The translations under genes and the position numbers were made by a program. Shown in pieces: positions 1 to 8,164 of a stretch of 43,800 nucleotides of DNA. This DNA comes from Pseudomonas sp. HMWF021. Its GTDB lineage: Bacteria > Pseudomonadota > Gammaproteobacteria > Pseudomonadales > Pseudomonadaceae. Position 1 is the first letter of the stretch. Each line of letters begins with the position of its first letter. The DNA lies in NCBI RefSeq assembly GCF_003061005.1, contig NZ_QAIK01000061.1, positions 86,296-130,095 on the forward strand, written 5' to 3'. The notes beneath the pieces were generated by a model. That model worked only from the letters and a program-made list of their open reading frames with translations, searched no databases and had not been told where the DNA came from.

Positions 1-834
1 GGGCTGGGCGAGCAGACCGGCAAGGCCTTGGGCCTGCACCCGGATGTCGATTGTCTGGTGTTCACCGGCTCGACCCAGGTCGGCAAATATTTCATGCAGT
101 ACTCGGCGCAGTCCAACCTCAAGCAGGTGTGGCTGGAGTGCGGCGGCAAGAGCGCCAATCTGGTGTTTGCCGATTGCCGTGATCTGGATCTGGCGGCGGA
201 AAAAGCCGCGTTCGGGATCTTTTTCAATCAGGGCGAAGTGTGCTCGGCCAACTCGCGGTTGCTGGTCGAGCGTTCGATTCACGATGAGTTTGTCGAGCGC
301 CTGAAGGTCCAGGCCGAACGCTGGCTGCCGGGCGACCCGCTCGACCCGCAAAGCCGTGCCGGGGCAATCGTCGATCAGCGGCAGACGGCGAGCATCGTGC
401 GCGCCATTCGCGGTGCCGAGCAGGCGGGGGCGACCCGGGTGTGTGGTGGTCAGCAGCGGCGCTTCAATGGCTCGGACAACTTCATCAAACCGACGATCTT
501 TACCGGCGTCAGTGCCGACATGTTGTTGTTTCGCGACGAGGTGTTCGGCCCGGTGCTGGCGGTGGTGCCGTTCGACAATGAGGACGAAGCCGTGCGTCTG
601 GCCAACGACAGTGACTACGGGCTGGCGGCGTCGCTGTGGACCGATGACCTGCATCGCGCACACCGCGTGGCGCGACGGCTGCGGGCGGGTACGGTGTCGG
701 TGAATACCGTCGATGCACTCGACGTGACCGTGCCGTTCGGCGGTGGCAAACAATCGGGTTTCGGTCGCGACCTGTCGCTGCACTCGTTCGACAAATACAC
801 CCAACTGAAAACCACCTGGTTTCAATTGCGCTGA
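1..834 (+). CDS. Aldehyde dehydrogenase, PuuC-like (5' end outside window)
   Basis: This is the C-terminal 277 residues of an NAD(P)-dependent aldehyde dehydrogenase; the reading frame is open at base 1, so the start lies upstream. Visible landmarks are the nucleotide-binding loop FTGST (residues 21-25 of the fragment), the general-base glutamate in LECGGKS (Glu46), the catalytic cysteine in NQGEVC (Cys81) and the late EVFGPVL and PFGGGKQSG motifs. The sequence resembles E. coli PuuC, which oxidises gamma-glutamyl-aminobutyraldehyde in putrescine breakdown, but the family is broad and the true aldehyde cannot be read from the fragment. It is followed by a REP doublet and then an ABC importer on the same strand, which could bring in the parent compound; that link is inference. 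Family membership is certain; substrate is not. Confidence 0.93.
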   Translation, partial: GLGEQTGKALGLHPDVDCLVFTGSTQVGKYFMQYSAQSNLKQVWLECGGKSANLVFADCRDLDLAAEKAAFGIFFNQGEVCSANSRLLVERSIHDEFVERLKVQAERWLPGDPLDPQSRAGAIVDQRQTASIVRAIRGAEQAGATRVCGGQQRRFNGSDNFIKPTIFTGVSADMLLFRDEVFGPVLAVVPFDNEDEAVRLANDSDYGLAASLWTDDLHRAHRVARRLRAGTVSVNTVDALDVTVPFGGGKQSGFGRDLSLHSFDKYTQLKTTWFQLR

Positions 835-1175
835 TTGCGGTTGATTCGAAAGCAAAGATCGCAGCCTTCGGCAGCTCCTACAGGGTTCAGTGTCGCCCTG
901 TGTAGGAGCTGCCGAAGGCTGCGATCTTTTCGCTTTCTAGGACTGTGCACCATCCCTGCTCAGGACGCTCTTCAGCGGTGCACGCTAAGCAGTTTTTTCA
1001 TCATTTGCTGCCAACAATTTCCTGATTTTCCTCGGCCCGCACATGGGCCACCATCGATCTCGCCAGCCCGATGTTTCACGCCAGAGTCCAGCAGAGACCG
1101 CAGCGTGGATTCACATCATTGGTGCCGGCCGTACTGCCCATGACAAAACTAAATCAACAGCGTCGGGAGTGCTCC
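835..1175. other. Intergenic region with REP doublet, aldehyde dehydrogenase to ABC importer
   Basis: This 341-base gap holds one REP doublet (854-930) near its left end. The rest (about 931-1163) shows no convincing ORF, tRNA or rho-independent terminator. A ribosome site (GGGAG, 1164-1168) precedes the ATG of the binding-protein gene at 1176. A promoter for the importer is expected here but I cannot place it. Confidence 0.5.
854..930. repeat. REP doublet, family A (copy 1)
   Basis: Two inverted copies of the GTAGGAGCTGCCGAAGGCTG-type unit face each other around a loop of roughly 20 bases (left arm from AAAGATCGCAGCC at 854, right arm ending GCGATCTTTT at 930). The arms are complementary through the CCTTCGG/CCGAAGG centre, as in a REPIN-like unit. 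Confidence 0.9.
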
Positions 1176-2162
1176 ATGATCAAGTCCTTGTGTATTCGTC
1201 TCACCCATCCTCTGGCAATCACCGCCCTGGCCGCCACGGTCGCGACCAGCGCGCAGGCCGGCACCTTGTCCATCGGCCATACCACCTGGGTTGGCTATGG
1301 CACGCTGTATCTGGCTCAGGATCTGGGCTACTTCAAGGAAAACGGCCTGACCGTCGAACTGCCGGTGGTCGAAGAAGCTTCGATGTACATGGCCGCCCAG
1401 GCCTCCGGGCAATTGTCCGGCTCGGCTTCGACCATCGACGAGGTGCTCAAGTACCGGCCGCAGTTCTGCTTCAAGGCCGTGGCAGCACTGGATGACAGCC
1501 ACGGCGGCGACGGTGTGCTGGTCGGCAAGGACGTGAAGTCATTGCAGGAACTCAAGGGCCAGGCCGTGGCCGTCAACGAAGGCTCGACCTCGCAGTTCTG
1601 GCTGTCGTACCTGCTGAAAAAGAACGGCATGAAAATGAGCGACATCACCGTGCAGAACATGACCGCCGACGATGCCGCCACCGCGTTCATCGCCGGTCGT
1701 GTGCCAGCCGCCGTGACCTGGGAACCGCACCTGTCGATGGTCCGCGACAAGCAGCAGGGCAAGGTGCTGATCGACAGCAGCAGTACGCCGGGGGTGATCG
1801 TCGATGTGGTCGCGCTCAACTGCAGCGTCATCGAAAAACAGCCGCAGGACGTCAAGGCGCTGGTCGCCGGTCTCTACAAAGCGGTCAAGTACACCCAGGA
1901 ACACCCGGACGAGGCCTACGCGATCATGGCCAAAGGCGTCGGCGGTTATCTCTCCGATCCGAAGGAACTGGCCGCTGCCGCCAAAGGCGTGCGCTTCTAC
2001 GATCAGGCGATGAGCGAAAAACTCCTCGGCGCGCCGGGCAAACCGGGCGACAGCGCGGCGTTGATCAAGCTCGCCAACGAAACCGCCAGCGAACTGCAAG
2101 GCAAGCCTTACAACGTCAGCCACGACGATCTGGTCGACAACCGTTTCGTCAGCCCGCTCTAG
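1176..2162 (+). CDS. ABC transporter periplasmic substrate-binding protein, nitrate/sulfonate/taurine class
   Basis: A 328-residue periplasmic binding protein. The start at 1176 (MIKSLCIRLTHP...) is preferred over an in-frame ATG at 1140 because it has GGGAG at 1164-1168 and directly gives a Sec signal peptide ending ATSAQA|GTL. The mature start GTLSIGHTTWVGYGTLYLA and the later VNEGSTSQFWLSYLL and AAVTWEPHL segments are typical of the SsuA/TauA/NrtA-like NMT1 fold. It begins a compact operon: the permease ribosome site AGGAGG overlaps its stop codon and the ATPase follows. The ligand is not predictable from sequence alone; sulfonates, nitrate, pyrimidines and amines are all carried by relatives. 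The upstream aldehyde dehydrogenase hints at an amine or alcohol precursor, which is weak inference. Confidence 0.88.
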   Translation: MIKSLCIRLTHPLAITALAATVATSAQAGTLSIGHTTWVGYGTLYLAQDLGYFKENGLTVELPVVEEASMYMAAQASGQLSGSASTIDEVLKYRPQFCFKAVAALDDSHGGDGVLVGKDVKSLQELKGQAVAVNEGSTSQFWLSYLLKKNGMKMSDITVQNMTADDAATAFIAGRVPAAVTWEPHLSMVRDKQQGKVLIDSSSTPGVIVDVVALNCSVIEKQPQDVKALVAGLYKAVKYTQEHPDEAYAIMAKGVGGYLSDPKELAAAAKGVRFYDQAMSEKLLGAPGKPGDSAALIKLANETASELQGKPYNVSHDDLVDNRFVSPL

Positions 2163-2171
2163 GAGGTCAGC

Positions 2172-2975
2172 ATGTTCAAGCGCAAATCATGGCTGAGCCG
2201 CTGCCTGACGCCCAAGACCGGATTGCCGGTGCCAGTGGTGTGGAGCGCCAGCGGCTTGGCCTGGGTGCTGTTGGTCGGCCTGTGGGCCGGACTGTCCTAC
2301 GGCGGCATCGTCCCGGGGATGTTTTTGCCGACGCCCGGCGCGGTGGTTGAAGCGGCGGTGCGTCTGAGTCGCGACGGCACTCTCGGCACCCATGTGTGGG
2401 CCAGTGTCGAAGTGGTGATGGTCGGCTTCATCGTGTCGTCGCTGGTGGCGGTGCCGCTGGGCTTGTTGATGGGCAGCTTCCGCATCGTCCAGGCGTTCCT
2501 CGAACCGCTGGTCAATTTCATCCGCTACCTGCCGGTGACCTCGTTCGTGCCGCTGTTCATCCTGTGGATCGGCATCGGTCTGGAGCAGCGCGTGTCGGTG
2601 ATTATCTTCGGCGTGTTCTTCCAGCAACTGGTGATGATCGCCGACGTGTCCAAAGGCATTTCCAAGGACCTGATCAACGCCTCCTACACCCTCGGCTCCA
2701 ATCGCCGCGACGCGGTGTTGCATGTGATCGCCCCGGCCTCGGTGCCCGGCGTGCTCGACACCTTGCGCGTGACCATGGGCTGGGCCTGGACTTATCTGGT
2801 GGTGGCCGAACTGGTCGCGGCGTCGAGCGGCCTCGGTTACCTGAGCCTGAAAGCCATGCGCGGCTTTCAGGTTGACGTGATTTTCCTCGCCATCGCGATC
2901 ATCGGCCTGCTGGGTCTGGTCACCGATCAACTGTTCCGCTTTCTCCGCCTGAGGGTTGCCGCATGGGCTCAGTAA
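2172..2975 (+). CDS. ABC transporter permease, SsuC/TauC/NrtB class
   Basis: A 267-residue inner-membrane permease with about six hydrophobic segments. The EAA-type cytoplasmic loop that contacts the ATPase is visible around ASYTLGSNRRDAVLHVIAPA (residues about 174-193). The start has an ideal AGGAGG at 2161-2166, which overlaps the stop of the binding-protein gene, so translation is probably coupled. The 3' end overlaps the ATPase gene by 13 bases in another frame. It forms the transmembrane channel of the importer with the neighbouring binding protein and ATPase. Length and topology are normal for the BPD_transp_1 family; the substrate is unknown. Confidence 0.9.
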   Translation: MFKRKSWLSRCLTPKTGLPVPVVWSASGLAWVLLVGLWAGLSYGGIVPGMFLPTPGAVVEAAVRLSRDGTLGTHVWASVEVVMVGFIVSSLVAVPLGLLMGSFRIVQAFLEPLVNFIRYLPVTSFVPLFILWIGIGLEQRVSVIIFGVFFQQLVMIADVSKGISKDLINASYTLGSNRRDAVLHVIAPASVPGVLDTLRVTMGWAWTYLVVAELVAASSGLGYLSLKAMRGFQVDVIFLAIAIIGLLGLVTDQLFRFLRLRVAAWAQ

Positions 2976-3799
2976 CCGCCGCCAATCATCGCTTCACCGA
3001 ACCGCGCGCTGCTGCGCCGCAGGCCGCCCCGCGCCTGCACGTGGACAAGGTCAGCCTGCGCTACAAAAAGCCCGACGGCGGCACGTTTACCGCACTGGAA
3101 CAGGTGTCGTTCGACGTGCCGGATCAGCAGTTCGCGGTGCTGGTCGGGCCGTCGGGCTGCGGCAAGTCGAGTCTGCTGTACCTGACCGCCGGCCTCGCCG
3201 AGCCGACCTCCGGCGAGATCTACGTCGGCGGTCAGCAAGTGCAAGGCCCGGGTGCTGATCGCGGCATGGTGTTCCAGAGCTACACGCTGTTTCCGTGGCT
3301 GACGGTGCGGCAGAACGTCGAGTTCGGCCTCAAGCGGCGCGGCATGCTGGCGGCGCGACGCAAGGAAATTGTCGATTATTACGTCAACGAAGTAGGCCTT
3401 GCCGGATTTGCTGACAATTACGCCAAGCAGCTCTCGGGCGGCATGATGCAGCGCGTGGCGATTGCCCGGGCGCTGGCCAATGATCCGCAGATCCTGCTGA
3501 TGGATGAACCGTTCGGCGCACTCGACAGCCAGACCCGTTTGCAGATGCAGCAGCTGTTGCTGCGGGTCTGGGGCAACAGCAAGAAGACCGTGCTGTTCGT
3601 CACCCACGATATCGACGAGGCGATCCTGCTCGGCGACCGGGTTTATGTGATGGGTGCGAAACCGGGGCGGATCAAGCAAATCCTCGACGTGCCGATCGAA
3701 CGTCCACGGTCACTGGACATGGTCATGGAGCGATCGTTTATCGACATGAAACGCGAAATTTTCGGCTTGCTGCATGACGACCTCGAAGCAGTCCATTGA
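2963..3799 (+). CDS. ABC transporter ATP-binding protein, SsuB/TauB/NrtD class
   Basis: A 278-residue ATPase that powers the importer. Walker A is GPSGCGKSS, the Q-loop lies in MVFQSYTLFPWLTV, the signature is LSGGMMQR, Walker B is ILLMDEPFGALDS and the switch histidine is in FVTHDIDEA. The N-terminal roughly 20 residues (Ala- and Pro-rich) extend beyond the usual domain. The gene starts 13 bases before the permease stop, which points to translational coupling. It is the last gene of the operon; a REP doublet follows and separates it from a convergent gene. All catalytic motifs are intact, so an active ATPase is expected. Confidence 0.93.
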   Translation: MGSVTAANHRFTEPRAAAPQAAPRLHVDKVSLRYKKPDGGTFTALEQVSFDVPDQQFAVLVGPSGCGKSSLLYLTAGLAEPTSGEIYVGGQQVQGPGADRGMVFQSYTLFPWLTVRQNVEFGLKRRGMLAARRKEIVDYYVNEVGLAGFADNYAKQLSGGMMQRVAIARALANDPQILLMDEPFGALDSQTRLQMQQLLLRVWGNSKKTVLFVTHDIDEAILLGDRVYVMGAKPGRIKQILDVPIERPRSLDMVMERSFIDMKREIFGLLHDDLEAVH

Positions 3800-3809
3800 T
3801 CACATGAAC

Positions 3810-3904
3810 CCCCTGTAGGAGCTGCCGCAGGCTGCGATCTTTTGATCTTTTTTTTTGAAGATCAACAGATCGCAGCCTCGTTTCACTCGACAGCTCCTAC
3901 AGGG
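3810..3904. repeat. REP doublet, family A with asymmetric arm (copy 2)
   Basis: The left arm is GTAGGAGCTGCCGCAGGCTG and the right arm contains the distinct non-complementary centre CTCGTTTCACTCGA between conserved ends. The middle has GATCTTTTTTTTTGAAGATC, a short hairpin with a T run. It fills the gap between two convergent genes and may also end transcription. Confidence 0.88.
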
Positions 3905-3915
3905 GTAATGGGTGA

Positions 3916-4995
3916 TCAGGGGGTGGCCGGGAGGAGGAACCGCGCAATCACCGGTAAATGGTCGGAAATGCGCAACGTATCGTCCTGACGCACCATCGCC
4001 TCGACCCGTTTGATCTTCGGGCTGTAGAACAGATAGTCGACCGTGCGATCCGGGCCATTGAGGCCGGGGTCGTTGGGGTAGTGGGTCAGCCAATGGGCGC
4101 GGTCGATGCCGCTGGCTTCGTTGTTGGTCGGGATCATCGGGTACTTGTCCCACAACAGATGCAGGGCGCTGTCGATGGAGTAGGGCGTGCGCTGTTCAGT
4201 GGGCAGGCGTTGGTACTGGCCCAGCGGCAACAGGTTGAAGTCACCGCCGATCAGCCAAGGCAGGCCCTGGCTTTCGTACTTGTCGAGCACCTTGGCCACC
4301 GCGGTTACTTGCGCCTGCAAGGTCTCGTCCGGTTGGCTGGCACGATCCAGATGGGTGTTGAACACCGTCAGCTGGCCGCCGTCGCTCAACGGCAGTTTGG
4401 CGGCGAGCAGGGCATCCTTGGGTTCGAACTGGCGGGCGATGAGATTCGCTGCAGGCACCGGCAATTGCAGGCGTTCGGCGTGTTCGATGCGGTAACGGCT
4501 CAGGGTCGCGAGCTGCCGGCCAACGCTGCCGAAGATGTGCGGATCGGGAACAAAGTCGGCCTTCCAGTCGAAGGCGTGGGTGCTGCAGGGGTAGAGGTCT
4601 GCCACACGTTCCTGCAGCAATTTGAGCTGATTCTGATAGTCACTGGCCTTGGCGCCGTCATCCAGCTCCTGCAACAGGACCACGTCGGGCTGCTCGTCGC
4701 GAATCACCCGCGCCACTTCGTCGAGGCTGAAGGCCATGTCTTCCGGGGTGGGGGCTTCATCGGTGCCTTGGGCCAGATCGTTCCAGAACACGTAGCGCTT
4801 GCCCGCCAGGTACTGCACGTTCCAGGTCATGACTTTCAGGGCTTGCCCCGGCACCAGGGTCGGCGGCGTGCCGGTGCAGCTGACCGGCAGGGTTTCCCGC
4901 GCGCCGGGGCGCCAGGTCAGGCTGTAGATCAGCCCGCCGATCAGGACGATGGCGAGCACGATCAGCAACAGGGTGTAGCGCAGCAGACGGGGCAT
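3916..4995 (-). CDS. Endonuclease/exonuclease/phosphatase-family membrane-anchored protein
   Basis: A 359-residue protein of the EEP (DNase I/sphingomyelinase-like) fold. The start at 4995 (MPRLLRYTLLLIV) is chosen because it begins directly with a single N-terminal membrane anchor; the longer frame adds 21 unlikely residues. The order of EEP motifs is complete: MTWNVQYL, LLQELDD (metal-binding Glu), FNTHLD, GGDFNLLP and the terminal SDHLPV histidine pair. With an N-terminal anchor and a large soluble domain it should act outside the inner membrane, hydrolysing a phosphodiester of unknown identity (nucleic acid, phospholipid or inositol phosphate). It lies 74 bases downstream of the YciC-like gene on the same strand, so the two may be cotranscribed. 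Confidence 0.85.
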   Translation of the reverse strand: MPRLLRYTLLLIVLAIVLIGGLIYSLTWRPGARETLPVSCTGTPPTLVPGQALKVMTWNVQYLAGKRYVFWNDLAQGTDEAPTPEDMAFSLDEVARVIRDEQPDVVLLQELDDGAKASDYQNQLKLLQERVADLYPCSTHAFDWKADFVPDPHIFGSVGRQLATLSRYRIEHAERLQLPVPAANLIARQFEPKDALLAAKLPLSDGGQLTVFNTHLDRASQPDETLQAQVTAVAKVLDKYESQGLPWLIGGDFNLLPLGQYQRLPTEQRTPYSIDSALHLLWDKYPMIPTNNEASGIDRAHWLTHYPNDPGLNGPDRTVDYLFYSPKIKRVEAMVRQDDTLRISDHLPVIARFLLPATP

Positions 4996-5069
4996 GGCTC
5001 GGCTTATCCCGTTACAAAATTGACCCCGAGCATACCCGACCGCAGACGCTTGTCCCAAGGCCCCTGAAG

Positions 5070-5744
5070 TCAGACCGCTCCGTTACGTTTGTCAGGCAAT
5101 TCGCTGATCAGCATGAACAGACGGAACAGCACCACACTGGTGAACAGTTGCAGGAAGCTGTGTGCACTGTCGATCAGTACCGCGATCAGCGGGTTCTGCG
5201 GGTCGGGGTATGCCGCCAGGGTCGCGCCCTTGAGCAGCCACAGCGGCCCCATCACACAGAGAATGCACAGCAGGATGCGCCAGAAATGCCCACGGGTCAG
5301 GCGCAGGCTTTCTTTCATCGCCTGCAACGGCCCCATGCCGCGCAGCACCAGCAGGTATTCGCCGAATGCGAGCATGACCATCAGCATCAGCCCCGGCAGG
5401 AAATACAGCGACAGCCCCAGCAGAATCAGCAAGGTATTGAGTGCGGTGAGCAGGGCAAAACGCGGCCACAGACGCGCGGACATCGCCAGCAGGTCGAGGT
5501 TGCGCGGGGCTTCGCCACGGGTGCGGGCGTCGAGGAACAGGATCAGCGCGGCGGTGTACAGCGGATACACCAGCAGACCGACCACCACGCTGGCGGCGGA
5601 GAAACTGTCCGGGTCGGTGACGTGATCCACCACTTGCTGCAAGGCCGCTTCGAAGATCACCAGCGGCAGGCACAACTGCACGATGCTGCCCAGGTGGCGT
5701 TTGAAAAAATACAGAGAGTCGCGCAGTACATCGAAGGCATTCAT
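5070..5744 (-). CDS. YciC-family (UPF0259-like) inner membrane protein
   Basis: A 224-residue polytopic membrane protein with about five to six hydrophobic stretches (for example LCLPLVIFEAALQ near the N-terminus, FALLTALNTLLILLGLSLYF in the middle and ILLCILCVMGPLWLL later). The opening MNAFDVLRDSLYFFKRHLG and the repeated charged helices before membrane segments match the YciC family of unknown function. No catalytic motif is visible. It is followed on the same strand by the EEP phosphodiesterase and is divergent from the DUF2076 gene across 178 bases. Assignment rests on overall pattern recognition rather than a diagnostic residue. Confidence 0.72.
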   Translation of the reverse strand: MNAFDVLRDSLYFFKRHLGSIVQLCLPLVIFEAALQQVVDHVTDPDSFSAASVVVGLLVYPLYTAALILFLDARTRGEAPRNLDLLAMSARLWPRFALLTALNTLLILLGLSLYFLPGLMLMVMLAFGEYLLVLRGMGPLQAMKESLRLTRGHFWRILLCILCVMGPLWLLKGATLAAYPDPQNPLIAVLIDSAHSFLQLFTSVVLFRLFMLISELPDKRNGAV

Positions 5745-5922
5745 CAGTCGGTATCGCAGGTCGAAAACAGTGGCTCACTTTAACCGATGATGGGCGGGCC
5801 GACACAAACGTAAACATTCGGTAAAGGTCGTTGAAACATCCTGTCACTGCCTCCATTACAGAAGTGCGCCATGTCCACCGTGGACACGGGCAACGTTATC
5901 CCCGGCAATCTACGAGGTCGCC

Positions 5923-6681
5923 ATGAACAGCGAAGAGCAAACCCTGATCGATGGACTGTTTTCCCGGCTGCAACAGGCCGAAACGGAGGCAGCCCCGCGC
6001 GACGCCCAGGCCGAGGCGCGGATCAAGGAACACCTGACCCGCCAGCCGGCGGCAGGTTATTTCATGACCCAGGCGATTCTGGTGCAAGAGGCGGCCATCA
6101 AGAGCCTCGACGAACAGAACAAGCAGCTGACCCGGCAAGTCCAGCAATTGCAGGCTGAACTGCAGGCGGCCAAGTCCCAGAGCGCGGCCCCGGCGCCAAG
6201 CGGCGGCGGTGGTTTCCTGTCGAGCATCTTCGGCGGCGGCAGTTCGCGCCCGGCACCGACTCAAAGCGCTCCGGCTTCCACCGGCGGCTGGCGTGAACCG
6301 GCACCGCAACAGAACTACGCTGCGCCAGCGCCACAACAGAACTATGCCGCGCCACCGCCCAACTACGCGCAGCAGGCCGCTCCGGCAGCGGGCAGCAGCT
6401 TCCTCGGCGGCGCCCTGAAAACCGCGGCTGGTGTGGCCGGTGGCGTGATGCTGGCGCAGGGCATCAGCAGCCTGTTCCATCACAGCCAGCAACCTGAAGA
6501 AATCGTTGAAGTGATCAAGGAAGAGCCAGCGCAGGTGGCTGACCAGAGCGGCAATGACTGGGGCAATGACCAGCGTGTGGCCGATAACGGTTTCTCTGGC
6601 AATGACCAGGGCGGATTTACCGACACTGATTACAGCGATGACAATTCGTCGTTCTTCGATGACGACGATTCGTTCGTTTGA
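5923..6681 (+). CDS. DUF2076 family protein
   Basis: A 252-residue protein with the DUF2076 layout. Residues 1-85 are a charged helical region (MNSEEQTLIDGLFSRLQQAE..., coiled coil near SLDEQNKQLTRQVQQLQAEL). Next comes a low-complexity Gly/Ala/Pro/Gln linker with three NYA-type repeats (APQQNYA, APQQNYA, PPPNYAQQ, residues about 125-150). Then a short glycine/alanine-rich hydrophobic segment (GGALKTAAGVAGGVMLAQGI) and a very acidic tail ending DDDSFV. No signal peptide is evident. Function is unknown; the architecture suggests a membrane-associated scaffold or oligomer. It is a single gene, preceded by a divergent YciC-like gene and followed by a family B REP doublet. Confidence 0.8.
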   Translation: MNSEEQTLIDGLFSRLQQAETEAAPRDAQAEARIKEHLTRQPAAGYFMTQAILVQEAAIKSLDEQNKQLTRQVQQLQAELQAAKSQSAAPAPSGGGGFLSSIFGGGSSRPAPTQSAPASTGGWREPAPQQNYAAPAPQQNYAAPPPNYAQQAAPAAGSSFLGGALKTAAGVAGGVMLAQGISSLFHHSQQPEEIVEVIKEEPAQVADQSGNDWGNDQRVADNGFSGNDQGGFTDTDYSDDNSSFFDDDDSFV

Positions 6682-6705
6682 CTGATCAGCCGCCAGTATC
6701 AAAAC

Positions 6706-6797
6706 TGTGGTGAGGGGATTTATCCCCGATGGGCAGCGTAGCGGCCCCGGAAATGGGACTGCTGCGCAATCCATCGGGGATAAATCCCCTCACCACA
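6706..6797. repeat. REP doublet, family B (copy 1)
   Basis: Outer arms CTGTGGTGAGGGGATTTATC and the matching inverse ending CCCCTCACCACA form a perfect stem of more than 25 bases including the ATCCCCGAT core. An inner asymmetric section GGGCAGCGTAGCGGCC / GGGACTGCTGCGCAATCC lies between. The unit is unrelated in sequence to family A. Confidence 0.88.
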
Positions 6798-6925
6798 ATC
6801 CACCATCCGTCCGGAGCGGTGGGTCGATTATTCGCGCCACCTTCCTGTGGGCTGGCATACTGAGCGCCTTTTTCGGGCCTGGCGCCTGATCCCGCTTCGT
6901 GCGCTATGCGCTCACAGGAATCCCG

Positions 6926-7405
6926 GTGAAAAAAATCGCAGTGTTCGCCGACGTGCAGAACCTCTACTACACCGTGCGTCAGGCCTATGGTTGCCATTTC
7001 AACTACGCCGCGCTGTGGGCTGACATCAGCAAGCAGGGGCAGATCGTCGAGGCCTATGCTTACGCCATCGATCGCGGTGACAGCAAACAGCAGCAGTTCC
7101 AGCAGATCCTGCGCAACCTCGGCTTCACCGTGAAGCTCAAGCCCTACATCCAGCGCAGCGACGGCTCGGCCAAGGGCGACTGGGACGTGGGCATCACCCT
7201 CGACATCATGGACGCCGCCGACCACGTCGACGAAATCGTCCTGGCTTCCGGCGACGGTGATTTCGACATGCTGCTCGAGCGCATCATCAGCAAGCACGGC
7301 GTACAGGCAGTCGCCTATGGCGTGCCCGGCCTGACCGCCAACTCGCTGATCCGCGCCGCCAGCCGTTATGTGCCGATCGAAGGCGCACTGTTGCTCAAAA
7401 ATTGA
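6926..7405 (+). CDS. NYN-domain (LabA/DUF88-like) putative ribonuclease
   Basis: A 159-residue protein with a PIN-like NYN domain. The GTG at 6926 is chosen because AGGAA at 6916-6920 is correctly spaced and because the domain begins at once (VKKIAVFADVQNLYY); a GTG at 6899 would add nine residues. The expected acidic cluster is present: Asp9 in FADVQN, Asp85/Asp87 in GDWDVG, and the acidic run SGDGDFD near residue 110. Family members cut RNA using Mg2+. A DEDDh exonuclease gene follows after only 24 bases, so the two are very likely cotranscribed, pointing to a shared role in nucleic-acid processing. The target is unknown. Confidence 0.85.
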   Translation: MKKIAVFADVQNLYYTVRQAYGCHFNYAALWADISKQGQIVEAYAYAIDRGDSKQQQFQQILRNLGFTVKLKPYIQRSDGSAKGDWDVGITLDIMDAADHVDEIVLASGDGDFDMLLERIISKHGVQAVAYGVPGLTANSLIRAASRYVPIEGALLLKN

Positions 7406-7429
7406 TTTTTGTACGGAGTTGAACCCGGT

Positions 7430-8035
7430 TTGGAACGCATTGCAGTCATCGACTTTGAAACCACCGGCCTGTCGCCGAACAGCAGCTGTCGCGCCACGGA
7501 AATCGCCGTGGTCATGCTGGAAAACGGCCGTATCGTCGAGCGTTACCAGAGCCTGATGAACGCCGGCGTGCGCGTCCCCGCGTTCATCGAGCAACTGACC
7601 GGCATCAGCAACGCCATGCTGCGCACCGCGCCTGCGGCCGAGCGGGTGATGGAAGAGGTCAACGAGTTCGTCGGCTGCACGCCACTGGTCGCGCACAATG
7701 CGTCGTTCGACCAGAAGTTCTGGGACTTCGAACTGGGGCGGATCAAACGCACCCGTCTGCAGAACTTTGCCTGTTCGCTGCTGCTGGCCCGCCGCCTGAT
7801 GCCGGCGGCGCCGAATCACAAGCTTGGCACTCTCACCACTTTCGCCCGCCTGCCGCACACCGGCCAGGCGCACAGGGCGATGGCGGATGCGGAGATGGCG
7901 GCCAACCTGATGGCGCATCTGGCGGATGAACTGCGTAGCAAGCACGGCGTACGTGAGCTGAACCACGACCTGCTGTGCAAGCTGCAGAAAGTCCCGGCGG
8001 CCAAAGTCAGCGAGCATCTACAGCGCTACCGCTGA
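7430..8035 (+). CDS. DEDDh-family 3'-5' exonuclease (DnaQ-like)
   Basis: A 201-residue exonuclease of the DnaQ/PolC-epsilon fold. ExoI is IDFETTG, ExoII contains VAHNASFDQKFW, and ExoIII is HRAMADAEM with the His and Asp of the DEDDh subclass. No ATG is available; TTG at 7430 (LERIAVIDFE) puts the catalytic strand at the usual distance from the N-terminus and has GGAG at 7414-7417, a slightly long spacing. A TTG at 7409 would overlap that site. It lacks other domains, so it is not a full PolC. It is placed 24 bases after the NYN gene; a REP doublet follows. The physiological substrate is unknown. Confidence 0.88.
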   Translation: MERIAVIDFETTGLSPNSSCRATEIAVVMLENGRIVERYQSLMNAGVRVPAFIEQLTGISNAMLRTAPAAERVMEEVNEFVGCTPLVAHNASFDQKFWDFELGRIKRTRLQNFACSLLLARRLMPAAPNHKLGTLTTFARLPHTGQAHRAMADAEMAANLMAHLADELRSKHGVRELNHDLLCKLQKVPAAKVSEHLQRYR

Positions 8036-8054
8036 TCCCGAGAACACTAAAAAT

Positions 8055-8147
8055 CCCCTGTAGGAGCTGCCGAAGGCTGCGATCTTTTGACTTTGATTTT
8101 TAGAAGCAAGATCAAAAGATCGCAGCCTTCGGCAGCTCCTACAGGGG
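8055..8147. repeat. REP doublet, family A (copy 3)
   Basis: Symmetric unit: CCCCTGTAGGAGCTGCCGAA at the left and its perfect inverse ending TCCTACAGGGG at the right, with GATCTTTTGA/ATCAAAAGATC inner arms. It sits between two convergent genes (exonuclease and Lrp regulator). Confidence 0.92.
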
Positions 8148-8164
8148 CGTTTCGGTGGGGCTGA

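Noticed and set aside
6686..8017. A 443-codon open frame on the minus strand opposite the NYN and exonuclease genes
   Set aside because: It crosses a REP doublet and two well-supported genes; its composition is of the shadow type and there is no ribosome site.
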